Source: Prolixibacteraceae bacterium
GTDB lineage: Bacteria; Bacteroidota; Bacteroidia; Bacteroidales; Prolixibacteraceae
Direction: 5' to 3'
DNA length: 29,187 nt
Assembly (NCBI GenBank): GCA_023228025.1
Contig: JALOCD010000055.1
Location: 1 to 29,187 of the forward strand
The notes beneath the pieces are model-generated. The model was not told where the DNA came from. It saw only the letters and a list, made by a program, of their open reading frames with translations, and made no database searches. The number at the start of each line of letters is the position of its first letter. Position 1 is the stretch's first letter. This document shows positions 7,309 through 15,570 of this stretch, one piece after another. The translations under genes were made by a program, and so were the position numbers.

Positions 7309-7521
7309 ATGTTGTGAATTAGGTTGTTAAGGTTGTATGATTCATTGATTTTACAAATTCAAATCCGCTCATTGTAGTAATGCCCATAACGTTAACATCA
7401 ATACCATAGGTTATGATATATTATCTAAAAATAGACATTTTAGCTTAATTTGGATTATCAAAGGGGCTTTTAAAGTTCTGCAAAGTATATCTGCGTCTGG
7501 AACATGCAGAGCTGATTTGTG

Positions 7522-7545
7522 TTAAACGATTAAAATATCGTTTAA
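7522..7545. promoter_or_regulatory. Operator-like dyad upstream of the truncated PLD gene
   Basis: TTAAACGAT (7522-7530) and ATCGTTTAA (7537-7545) are perfect reverse complements around six bases. The dyad sits six bases upstream of a TAAATTTG -7-like box. Its symmetry and position suggest a repressor site. Confidence 0.45.
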
Positions 7546-7550
7546 TCCCT

Positions 7551-7558
7551 TAAATTTG
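7551..7558 (+). promoter_or_regulatory. Candidate -7 box TAAATTTG
   Basis: This is a full match to TAnnTTTG, but it ends only seven bases before the ATG at 7566. Transcription would therefore start at or just before the start codon, giving a near-leaderless message. No -33 TTG is seen at normal spacing. Either the promoter is weak or the match is chance. Confidence 0.3.
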
Positions 7559-7565
7559 AACTAAA

Positions 7566-8009
7566 ATGGGAAATGCACAACAAAGTTCAAGCAATGCGCT
7601 TGGTACCCCATCTGAGAGCCTTCAGACATTCAACCTGTTAGATCTTCAGCAATACACACTTGAAAAATCATTTTCATCCAATGCTAGTAAAGATTTTCAT
7701 CTGTTTTACGTAGGCAGGGACGACGTACATGACGTACTAAAACATATCCTTTCGCGTTGCAGTGTTTCACTCTACCTAAATATGTTTGGCTTTGATGACG
7801 ATGAGTTAAACTCCATTCTTATGGCCAAAGCCCTGGATCCAAATATTACCATGTTAATTACCCTGGATTCCAGCCAGGCTGGCGGAGTTCATGAGAAAAC
7901 TTTACTTGATGCGGATAAAGCAAACAATCTGGCCGCTTTTAAGAGGGTGTCTAAAATGGCATCCTCTTTTTCGCGTTTATCGCCTTTCGTAGTTTTGATG
8001 ACAGCTTGA
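7566..8009 (+). pseudogene. PLD-like domain protein truncated before the HKD motif
   Basis: The 147-codon frame has a recognisable N-terminal half of a phospholipase D-like fold: FHLFYVGRDDVHDVLKHIL, then VSLYLNMFGFDDDELNSIL, NITMLITLDSSQAGG and HEKTLLDADKANNLAAF. In PLD-like proteins of this type the chain would go on to an HxK(x)4D motif (the phosphatidyl/phosphodiester catalytic residues). Here, from about residue 126, it changes to KRVSKMASSFSRLSPF and stops, so the catalytic motif is missing. The change coincides with a short AAGAGG/CCTCTT inverted repeat containing GAGGGTGTCTAAAA (7943-7956), which looks like an insertion-sequence end. No signal peptide is present. It is convergent with the giant adhesin gene. 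Confidence 0.55.
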
Positions 8010-8012
8010 CGT

Positions 8013-8045
8013 AAAAAAAGTCGTCCCCTTTGCAGGAGACGACTT
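8013..8045 (-). terminator. Terminator of giant protein A gene
   Basis: The stem AAAGTCGTC (8017-8025) with GACGACTTT (8037-8045) carries an additional CC/GG pair beyond one mismatch. On the minus strand a run of T (complement of 8013-8019) follows. It is 30 bases past the stop of the 2193-residue protein gene. Confidence 0.8.
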
Positions 8046-8074
8046 TAATCTAATTAAATCTGTATTGGTTACGC

Positions 8075-11000
8075 CTATAAGACTATTATTTGTTTTACGC
8101 CAACCCTAATTGTTCCATTTTCAGAAACAGTCAGCAAGTAGTTGCCAGGAGTCAATTTGGCTTTACTTAAATCAATTCTTGCTTTTCCATCCGAAAACTC
8201 GACTTTCGGAGTTGTGTAAACCACACGTCCGTTTATGTATGACAGTTCAACCTTGGCTTCAGTATTGCCAAAATTTTTAATCGTGATATCTATTTGACGA
8301 TTATTAACCAATGGATTGGGATATACTGTCATTTCAACCAGAATCGGGGTCTTTGAACCATTGTCGTTCTTGTTTCCATTGTCCGATGCATTATCGCTTC
8401 CAATTTGACTGCTGTTTTCGTCATCCATTTTAATGTCGTGAGACATTTCATCCTTATTATCGAAATCATCGCCAAAACATTTTTCATGTTTGTACTTGTG
8501 AATGACAATTTGTCCATGGGATATTGGAGTTAATGCCCTTGCATAATCCGGGTCGCCTATCTGGTTATCGTAAAGCACATTTCCGGCATTGTCCCATACA
8601 ATAAGTCTGAGGTAATCAGTTCCATTTTTGGTAGGGGTTTTGCCATCAACGACCGACGCAATGAAATGATAACCAGATTTCTCATTAACTTTGGCATTAC
8701 CTTTCATGACAGCCATATCGCCATTAACCATCAGCCATTCGAAAGTAGTTGCTTTCATTTTAAATTTGGCTGCTGTGAATTGGAATTCAAATTCACCTTT
8801 TGGAACGATTTTCCCTTCTTCATATTTGACTTCAAATCCATAGTTTGATTTACCTGACAGGGACGTGTTGGCAGAGTAAGCTCCTTTTGGTGTGGTGAAG
8901 TTTCCGCCACCTGTCACAAATCCATTACATGGGTTATAAATCACAACATAACTATATGTTTTGGTGTCAGATTTACCACATGCATCTTCGATTGTCAGGG
9001 TAACATTGAAAAGACCTGTCTGACTATACACGTGATTGCCTGAAAGTTGTGTACCCGAAATAGTACCGGGAGTCGACAAACCATCACCCCAGTTCCATGT
9101 TGCAGCAACCAAATTGTTGTCGGCATGTGTGGCAGAGGCCAAAGTTGTAGATCCAAGTTTCAAAAGTGGAGAAACAGTCAAACCACTGATTACCGGAGCA
9201 TTGTTGGTGATTTCAACCGTTTGGGTGCCACTTGTTGAATTTCCATTTACATCAACAGCTGTCCAGGTTACAGTGGTAATACCTACCGGGAAGAAGGCTG
9301 GTGCATTAATCGTTATGGTAGCAACAGTGCAATTATCTGTAGCAGTTGCCTGACCAATGTTCACAACCGCGCCACAAACGCCCGGATCGTTAAGTTTGAC
9401 AATATTCGCGGGAACTGTCAGTATCGGAGCGACTGCGTCAATCACAGTTACATTGGCAGTAGCAGTACTGACATTGCCATTGTTGTCGGTAACGGTCAGG
9501 GTCACTACGTTCGGGTTGGTAGCGATATCGGAGCAGGTGAAGGCCGTTTTGCTGAGTGCCAAAGTTTTAATACCGCAGGCATCATTTGAGCCGTTGTTCA
9601 CCAGGGCAGCTGTTGTGCTTCCGTTACCGGTTGCGTCAAGCTGTACAGTTACGTTTTGCGCAATAGCTACAGGAGCGACTGCATCAACCACGGTTACATT
9701 GGCAGTCGCAGTGCTGACATTGCCATTGTTGTCGGTAACGGTCAGGGTTACTACGTTCGGATTGGTGGCGATATCAGAGCAGGTAAAGGCCGTTTTGCTC
9801 AGTGCCAAAGATTTGATACCGCACGCATCATTTGAGCCGTTGTTCACCAGGGCAGCTGTCGTGCTTCCGTTACCGGTTGCATCAAGCTGTACAGTAACAT
9901 TTTGAGCCAAAGCTACCGGAGCGACTGCATCGACCACCGTCACATTGGCCGTAGCTGTGCTGACATTGCCATTGTTATCGGTAACGGTCAGGGTCACCAC
10001 ATTCGGGTTGGTCGCAATATCTGAACAGGTGAAGGCCGTTTTGCTCAGTGCCAAAGTTTTGATACCGCACGCATCATTTGAGCCGTTGTTCACCATGGCA
10101 GCAGTGGTGCTTCCGTTACCGGTTGCGTCAAGCTGTACAGTTACATTTTGCGCAATAGCTACCGGAGCGACTGCGTCGACCACGGTTACATTGGCCGTAG
10201 CCGTGCTGACATTGCCATTGTTATCGGTAACCGTCAGGGTTACAACATTCGGGTTGGTGGCGATATCTGAACAGGTGAAGGCCGTTTTGCTCAGTGCCAA
10301 AGTTTTGATACCGCACGCATCATTTGACCCATTGTTTACCAGGGCTGCTGTGGTGCTTCCATTACCGGTTGCATCAAGCTGTACCGTTACATTTTGAGCC
10401 AAGGCTACCGGAGCGACTGCATCAACCACGGTTACATTGGCCGTAGCCGTGCTGACATTGCCGTTGTTGTCGGTAACCGTCAGGGTTACTACGTTCGGGT
10501 TGGTGGCAATATCGGAACAGGTGAAGGCCGTTTTGCTGAGCGTCATTGATTTGATACCGCAGGCATCACTTGAGCCGTTGTTGACCAGGGCAGCAGTGGT
10601 GCTTCCGTTACCGGATGCGTCAAGCTGAACCGTTACATTTTGGGCAATGGCTGTCGGGGCTATGGCATCAACGACAGTTACCTCCGCGGTAGCAGTGCTA
10701 ACATTGTTGTTGTTATCCGTGACAGTCAATGTTACGACGTTCGGGTTTGTCGAAATATCGGCACAATTAAAGGCCGACTTGCTCAATACCATGGATTTGA
10801 TACCACAGGCATCACTTGAGCCATTGTTCATCTGAGCTGCCGTTACACTTGCATTACCGCTTGCATCCAGTTGTACGGTAACATTCTTAGCCAGGGCTAC
10901 AGGAGGAACATTATCTACCTGATTGATCGTATAGCTTCCTTGAGCAGTGCATCCTGTTGCTGAGGTAACGGTTACAGTGTAGGTTCCCGTGGGAAGATTA

Positions 11001-14000
11001 TTAACATTCTGGGTAGTCGCACCATTTGACCATGCATAAGTAAATGGAGCCAGTCCGGAAGTTACAGATAAGGCAATCGCGCCATCGTTCCCTCCGACGC
11101 ACATTACATTGGTAGTAACAGCTGACAATATCGGTTTTGGGTTCACTGTAATTGTAACAGTGGCCGTTGCTGTTAGAACTGGTGTACAACTCTCCAAACC
11201 ACCATATTCAACCACATAACCTGTTATACTTCCCCCAACTGAGTTCGGATAATCATTCCAGAAACCATTGCTGATAAAATGTGCATAGTGTTCTCCTCCC
11301 CTGTTTGGGTCGGTAGGAGCAAACTGTCCAATATTTGCGCCACAATCGTTTGGCTCACCGCCACTCCAGTTTGCATAATTGCCATTTATTCCGGGTGCAG
11401 TGTTTGCAGAGCAATTGCCCGTCTTGGACTGATTGGAGAAATGCCTTCCCAGGCCCCCTGCTTCCAGTCCTTCCGGACCGGTTACCCATCTCCATGTTCC
11501 TTCACTGGCCAAATCGCTTGCGCCCATCCATCCCTGTCCTTTAAGCTTGCTGGTGACAAACGCCATTTCGGCCGCTGAGGTGACAGTAACAAGGTATCCC
11601 TGCATTCCATTAAATGATTTGGATGCAGCCTGGGCCTTTGCCTGCTGCCAGGTAATGCCGTTGGCCGGAACCCATTCATAATAGTGGTTATTGCCGGAGA
11701 ATGGAATAACCCCATCGTTCGCTTTAATGGTATAGGTGAAAGTGACCGGACTTGAGGATGGTGTCGCTGAGGTATAGGTAAATGTATTATCCGCGTTCTT
11801 AACCAAGGTGCCTGCAGAAGGGTTGGTATTGTCACTAATGGTCAATGCTGCTCCCTGAGGATGCGTATCATTGCCAAGAACACTAAACGTCAAACTGCTT
11901 CCGGCACAAACAGTTACCGCATCATTGTTTGCAACAGGGGTAATGTTTGGCCTGGTTACTGTAAATGTACAAGTAGCGGAATTATTTGAAGCATCCGTTG
12001 CGGTCAATGTGACGCTGACCGTTGCCCCGGAGGCAATTGTAGTGCCAGCCGCCGGACTTTGTGTAATTGTCAAACCGCCTGAACCACAATTGTCAGTAAC
12101 AGTTGCACTTGTCGTGTAATTTGGAACTACATCCGCGCAACTTGCAATGGTCTGATTGGCAACACAATTAATTACCGGACTTACTTTATCCTGGACTGTA
12201 ACTATTGCGGTACCAGTACTGACATTGTTGTTATTATCAGTGACCGTTAAGGTAACAGTATTATTACCAATATTGCTGCAATCGAATGCTGTTTTACTGA
12301 GTACCATAGATTTGATACCGCAAGCATCACTTGAACCGTTATTCACAAGGGCCGCCGTTGTCGACGCGTTACCAGATCCGTCGAGTTGAATAGTTACATT
12401 TTGAGTCAAAACAACCGGTGGGGTTTTATCAATTCCTGGTTGGCAAGAACAATTTGCATTGTAACTTTTGCTTGTACCAATACCTTGACCGGCTCCTGCA
12501 ATAACCGGAATCCCATGGCTGTCCACTGCTCCAATCAGTCGACCGTTCAAAGTCTGGCTTAATGAAAAATTCATGCTGCCCTCTATTGCATCCGGGCAAC
12601 CATCATTGTCGCTGTCGGTATCAAGATAATCCGGAATTCCGTCACCGTCCGTATCTCCACATGTTTGGAAATCAGCTCCGAAAGCAAAGTTACACCAGTT
12701 TTCTGCTGTCAGGTAATTAAAGCTTACACTCGTGAAAGTTCCCATAAGCCTGACAATGGCATAACCTTCAGATCCTGTTATTTGCGTAGTGGAATTCACA
12801 ACCACATTTTGTGACCAAACCACCTGAATCGGAACGCTGAAAGAGATAGGGACAGATAAACCACCTTGCCCAATCGAAGCGAATACGAGGACAGGATTTG
12901 TCATTGGACTTGCAAAAGTCAATGTATTATTTGTTACATTAATATTCTGAATGGTAGGATTTGAGTTTGGCACATTGTAGGACGCCGGGAAAATTGAATG
13001 GCCGAACATGTACGTGGTGGTGGTTACCGCAGAGGAAGAAGTATACGTATAACCTATTCCATTAATGGTTCCTGTAGCGGTATTTCCGCTGACGGTTGGT
13101 GGATTTGACCAATAGAAATTAGACTGATTACACTCTGCTGAATTCGGAATACCATCATTGTCTGTATCGTCGTCGCAACTATCCGGAATCCCATCGCTAT
13201 CTGTATCGATCCCGTTAACAGTGACATTAAATGTACAAGTAACCGTTCCGCAACTATTTGTTGCAGTAACAGTTACCGCAGTAGTTCCCATAGGGAATAA
13301 ACTGCCTGATTGCGGAGAGTAGGTGACGGTAGGAGCAGGAGATCCGGTTACAGTTGCTGCAGGGTAAGTAACATTTGCACCACATTGTCCAGGAGTATTA
13401 TTCACAGTAATGTTTGAAGGACAGGTAATCGTCGGCGCTGAATTTACGGTTACTGTAGCGGAGGCGCAACCGTTGCTATAAAGGCTATTGTTGAAATTCC
13501 TGGCATAATAAGTTGTAGTAGCGCCCGGACTTACAGTAATTGAATTCCCGGTTCCGACTGAAGTTCCTCCACAGCTCCCTGTATACCAGTAAACGGTACC
13601 CACAGCTCCATTGGCAGTGAGTTGCGTGGAGGTTCCATTGCAAATTGGATTAGCAGAGACTGTAATTGAAGTTGGGTCTGCAGGAATGGGATTAACCGTG
13701 GTAAATGTTATTTGGCCACCATAAACCGTTCCTGCGCTATTGGTTGCATACGACCTTAAAAAATAAGTAGTTCCTGGTGAAAGACCTGTCAGGTTAGAAG
13801 TAAACGATCCCAAACCGGATCCATCACTGGTATGTGGATCAGTAACGGTTGGTAATCCTGTAGTGTTCCAGGCAACACCTCTTGCCGTTACGGCCGCACC
13901 TCCGTCGCTGGTTACATTACCGCCGGAAACTGCACTGGTTGAACCAACTGAAGATATGGCTGTGGTTACAATTATTGGCTGACCGGGTTGGAAATTGCCT

Positions 14001-14656
14001 CCAGGTGCATTGTCAATGATCAATATAGGACTCAGAATCTGATCGCCGGTATTAAATGAGGCAAACCCAAGCTTATAAATGCCAGCTGCACCTGAGGTAA
14101 AGGTAACTTTATGCCACCCGGCGCTTCCATAACTTCCTGTGACGATTGCCCCGGCATCCCCGTAAGGGTTGGCAGTAACTGCCAATAGTTTGATTTGCTG
14201 ATAGGAGGGCCCAACCAGCGTTGCGATTGCCCCATCGTTAAAGGGTGCATAATCCCTTGCAATAAAATTCCAGTAAATTGAAATGGTTTGATTTGCAGCT
14301 AGAAAAGTAAATTGTTGGTTTAATGTAGCAAAATTTGTGGCTGTATTAAAAAGCGATGAATTGGAAGCGACCAATGCACCAGCCGGAAGACCAAGCGTTG
14401 ATTCTACTGTTGAAATATATAGATTCGAATTTGGATCAATCGTTGCCATGTAAGAATCGGCAGGATTAACTGTCCAACTATTGTAACTTACACCAGTAGA
14501 GATAGATGTACCGGATGATGCGGACCATCCGGTAAAATTGCCTGTCTCAAACCCATAATTGGCTAATTGTGCATTAGCTGGTTGTAAAAATGCAAAAAAG
14601 CCAATAATCAAAAGTATGTAGTATCGCATTTTGAATTCTATGGTTAGATTTTTCAT
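8075..14656 (-). CDS. Giant T9SS-exported multidomain protein A with C-type lectin domain and HYR-like repeats
   Basis: 2193 residues. Order seen: signal peptide (to about 29, PANAQ); beta-sandwich carbohydrate-binding-like domain (30-222, starting NYGFETGNFTGW); FN3-like (227-318); Ig-like (322-407); HYR (407-480); calcium-type DTDSDGIPDS runs around 485-505 and 668-690; one two-Cys repeat (about 742-829); cadherin-like domain interrupted by a C-type lectin domain (about 985-1153) with WMGASD, GGEPND and FWND; SprB-like repeat (about 1170-1245); six two-Cys repeats of 82 residues (1250-1743); HYR; PKD (about 1815-1908); TGGG module; acidic Asp/Asn/Ser linker (2063-2103); T9SS type A sorting domain (VYPNPL to the end). 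It should be a long surface-anchored rod with one sugar-binding head. It overlaps the upstream 153-residue gene by ATGA. The N-terminal M10 is an alternative start, but the Shine-Dalgarno fits 14656. Confidence 0.9.
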   Translation of the reverse strand: MKNLTIEFKMRYYILLIIGFFAFLQPANAQLANYGFETGNFTGWSASSGTSISTGVSYNSWTVNPADSYMATIDPNSNLYISTVESTLGLPAGALVASNSSLFNTATNFATLNQQFTFLAANQTISIYWNFIARDYAPFNDGAIATLVGPSYQQIKLLAVTANPYGDAGAIVTGSYGSAGWHKVTFTSGAAGIYKLGFASFNTGDQILSPILIIDNAPGGNFQPGQPIIVTTAISSVGSTSAVSGGNVTSDGGAAVTARGVAWNTTGLPTVTDPHTSDGSGLGSFTSNLTGLSPGTTYFLRSYATNSAGTVYGGQITFTTVNPIPADPTSITVSANPICNGTSTQLTANGAVGTVYWYTGSCGGTSVGTGNSITVSPGATTTYYARNFNNSLYSNGCASATVTVNSAPTITCPSNITVNNTPGQCGANVTYPAATVTGSPAPTVTYSPQSGSLFPMGTTAVTVTATNSCGTVTCTFNVTVNGIDTDSDGIPDSCDDDTDNDGIPNSAECNQSNFYWSNPPTVSGNTATGTINGIGYTYTSSSAVTTTTYMFGHSIFPASYNVPNSNPTIQNINVTNNTLTFASPMTNPVLVFASIGQGGLSVPISFSVPIQVVWSQNVVVNSTTQITGSEGYAIVRLMGTFTSVSFNYLTAENWCNFAFGADFQTCGDTDGDGIPDYLDTDSDNDGCPDAIEGSMNFSLSQTLNGRLIGAVDSHGIPVIAGAGQGIGTSKSYNANCSCQPGIDKTPPVVLTQNVTIQLDGSGNASTTAALVNNGSSDACGIKSMVLSKTAFDCSNIGNNTVTLTVTDNNNNVSTGTAIVTVQDKVSPVINCVANQTIASCADVVPNYTTSATVTDNCGSGGLTITQSPAAGTTIASGATVSVTLTATDASNNSATCTFTVTRPNITPVANNDAVTVCAGSSLTFSVLGNDTHPQGAALTISDNTNPSAGTLVKNADNTFTYTSATPSSSPVTFTYTIKANDGVIPFSGNNHYYEWVPANGITWQQAKAQAASKSFNGMQGYLVTVTSAAEMAFVTSKLKGQGWMGASDLASEGTWRWVTGPEGLEAGGLGRHFSNQSKTGNCSANTAPGINGNYANWSGGEPNDCGANIGQFAPTDPNRGGEHYAHFISNGFWNDYPNSVGGSITGYVVEYGGLESCTPVLTATATVTITVNPKPILSAVTTNVMCVGGNDGAIALSVTSGLAPFTYAWSNGATTQNVNNLPTGTYTVTVTSATGCTAQGSYTINQVDNVPPVALAKNVTVQLDASGNASVTAAQMNNGSSDACGIKSMVLSKSAFNCADISTNPNVVTLTVTDNNNNVSTATAEVTVVDAIAPTAIAQNVTVQLDASGNGSTTAALVNNGSSDACGIKSMTLSKTAFTCSDIATNPNVVTLTVTDNNGNVSTATANVTVVDAVAPVALAQNVTVQLDATGNGSTTAALVNNGSNDACGIKTLALSKTAFTCSDIATNPNVVTLTVTDNNGNVSTATANVTVVDAVAPVAIAQNVTVQLDATGNGSTTAAMVNNGSNDACGIKTLALSKTAFTCSDIATNPNVVTLTVTDNNGNVSTATANVTVVDAVAPVALAQNVTVQLDATGNGSTTAALVNNGSNDACGIKSLALSKTAFTCSDIATNPNVVTLTVTDNNGNVSTATANVTVVDAVAPVAIAQNVTVQLDATGNGSTTAALVNNGSNDACGIKTLALSKTAFTCSDIATNPNVVTLTVTDNNGNVSTATANVTVIDAVAPILTVPANIVKLNDPGVCGAVVNIGQATATDNCTVATITINAPAFFPVGITTVTWTAVDVNGNSTSGTQTVEITNNAPVISGLTVSPLLKLGSTTLASATHADNNLVAATWNWGDGLSTPGTISGTQLSGNHVYSQTGLFNVTLTIEDACGKSDTKTYSYVVIYNPCNGFVTGGGNFTTPKGAYSANTSLSGKSNYGFEVKYEEGKIVPKGEFEFQFTAAKFKMKATTFEWLMVNGDMAVMKGNAKVNEKSGYHFIASVVDGKTPTKNGTDYLRLIVWDNAGNVLYDNQIGDPDYARALTPISHGQIVIHKYKHEKCFGDDFDNKDEMSHDIKMDDENSSQIGSDNASDNGNKNDNGSKTPILVEMTVYPNPLVNNRQIDITIKNFGNTEAKVELSYINGRVVYTTPKVEFSDGKARIDLSKAKLTPGNYLLTVSENGTIRVGVKQIIVL
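9427..10908. repeat. Six 246-bp tandem repeats in giant gene A
   Basis: Six consecutive units of about 246 bp encode 82-residue modules of pattern PVAxAQNVTVQLDATGNG, then SSDACGIK, FTC, and NVVTLTVTDNNGNVST to TVVDA. The last four units are nearly identical in DNA, differing mainly at synonymous positions. Each encoded unit keeps exactly two Cys, 15 residues apart, in DACG and FxC. Boundaries are approximate. Confidence 0.85.
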
Positions 14657-15114
14657 TTTATATCTCCTCCTATCTTAGTACTTATTACACTCCAATCCAG
14701 ATTTATCTTATTCAGTTCAACATTTACCATCACCATTTTAAATTGACTGGTGGCATAATCAAACGAATAGAAATAACTAAATGTGGCTTTGGCTACATTA
14801 CCGGTAATATCAAAACCCCGGAAAATGAAGTAGGATGCGATCTTACTCTGTAAAATCTCATCACGGGATGCGAAAAGTACAGGTTTGCCTGCCTTCGATA
14901 CATTCATCCCCACAGGGAAAGAAACAGCATATTGCATCACATACACCTGACCCGGGTTCCCGGTATTGTCAAGTGGAAAATAGGGCTGCAATTCCGTCAG
15001 GTCAAAGCATTTTTGTAAAACCTTGGACTGGTCATCTAGTGACTGTGCCATGCCAATTTCCTGAAGGAATACAAGAAAAAAGGCAACTGTAATAAACTTA
15101 AGTAGAATTTTCAT
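14653..15114 (-). CDS. Small exported partner protein A (153 residues), unknown family
   Basis: A signal peptide (MKILLKFITVAFFLVFLQEIGMAQ) is followed by a mature part of about 129 residues. It starts SLDDQSKVLQKCFDLTELQPY, has one Cys, and continues with mixed strands: GQVYVMQYAVSFP, ASYFIFRGFDITG, ATFSYFYSFDYATSQF, and KMVMVNVELNKINLDWSV. I recognise no family. It is about 70-75 percent identical by eye to the product of 26491-26952, which also precedes a giant T9SS protein. It has no sorting domain of its own, so it probably stays in the periplasm or at the outer membrane. The stop overlaps the giant's ATG, and its last codons contain the giant's Shine-Dalgarno, so the two are made together. 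A chaperone, anchor or secretion helper is the natural guess, not shown. Confidence 0.85.
   Translation of the reverse strand: MKILLKFITVAFFLVFLQEIGMAQSLDDQSKVLQKCFDLTELQPYFPLDNTGNPGQVYVMQYAVSFPVGMNVSKAGKPVLFASRDEILQSKIASYFIFRGFDITGNVAKATFSYFYSFDYATSQFKMVMVNVELNKINLDWSVISTKIGGDIK
14663..14670 (-). promoter_or_regulatory. Embedded strong Shine-Dalgarno of giant gene A
   Basis: On the minus strand GGAGGAGA lies six bases before the ATG at 14656, inside the last codons (GGD) of the upstream small gene. Strong Shine-Dalgarno sites are uncommon in Bacteroidota, which makes this one notable. The arrangement is repeated in copy B. Confidence 0.75.
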
Positions 15115-15470
15115 GGCGGTTAATTTTTATTTGATCTGGTTAAGAATAAAATTATTTATAGTCCAAACCCAAATAAAAGTTTCAACTAACACCCATTTTT
15201 TTTAAGTTAATTACAATATTTTATCTGTTGACTATGATTGTATGCTTAAGTTCTGCGATTTTCCAGGAGTCGTTTCGATGTATCAATCGATACAGAGCAT
15301 ACTCTTATTTATCATATCATATGCCTGATTATGCGCTGATTATAAGATGCAAGCTGATAGACTTCCGACAAAAAATTCTTTCGTTTGTATCCCATTTTTT
15401 TTTAGCCAATAGATCTTTATTTCTACTGATTTATTTTGCATTCATTACATTTTTCTGCATATGTACCAGA
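15115..15470. other. Gene-free upstream region of cassette A
   Basis: AT-rich stretch between the small gene A start and the CreD terminator. No TAnnTTTG box in the needed orientation was found. The only structure noticed is TGTATC/GATACA around four bases near 15279-15294. A plus-strand open frame here has no coding look. Confidence 0.5.
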
Positions 15471-15524
15471 AAAAAATGAGGAAACAGAACAAAAGGTCAA
15501 TTTCACTTTTGTTCTGTTTCCTCA
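15471..15524 (-). terminator. Long-stem terminator downstream of creD
   Basis: A perfect 19-bp stem joins 15477-15495 and 15506-15524 (GAGGAAACAGAACAAAAG with its complement) around a 10-base loop. On the minus strand six T follow (complement of 15471-15476). It is 46 bases past the creD stop. Confidence 0.85.
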
Positions 15525-15570
15525 TAAAAAATTTTGAAGGTATTGGTCAAAATACCAAATAGCTGTTCGC

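Noticed and set aside
11190..11710. Diversity-generating retroelement target, since C-type lectin folds are known DGR substrates
   Set aside because: No reverse transcriptase or template repeat is in the window, the lectin is internal rather than C-terminal, and differences between the two copies are scattered, not concentrated at adenine-derived positions.
9036..12389. Series of long plus-strand open frames opposite giant gene A (and likewise 19140-22670 opposite giant gene B)
   Set aside because: They mirror the sense repeats at the same 246/240-base period and consist of Val/Thr/Leu-rich reverse readings. They are a by-product of the sense codon use and have no start context or signal of their own.
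15228..15479. 83-codon plus-strand frame upstream of cassette A
   Set aside because: TTG start, composition typical of AT-rich DNA, and its end lies in the creD terminator.
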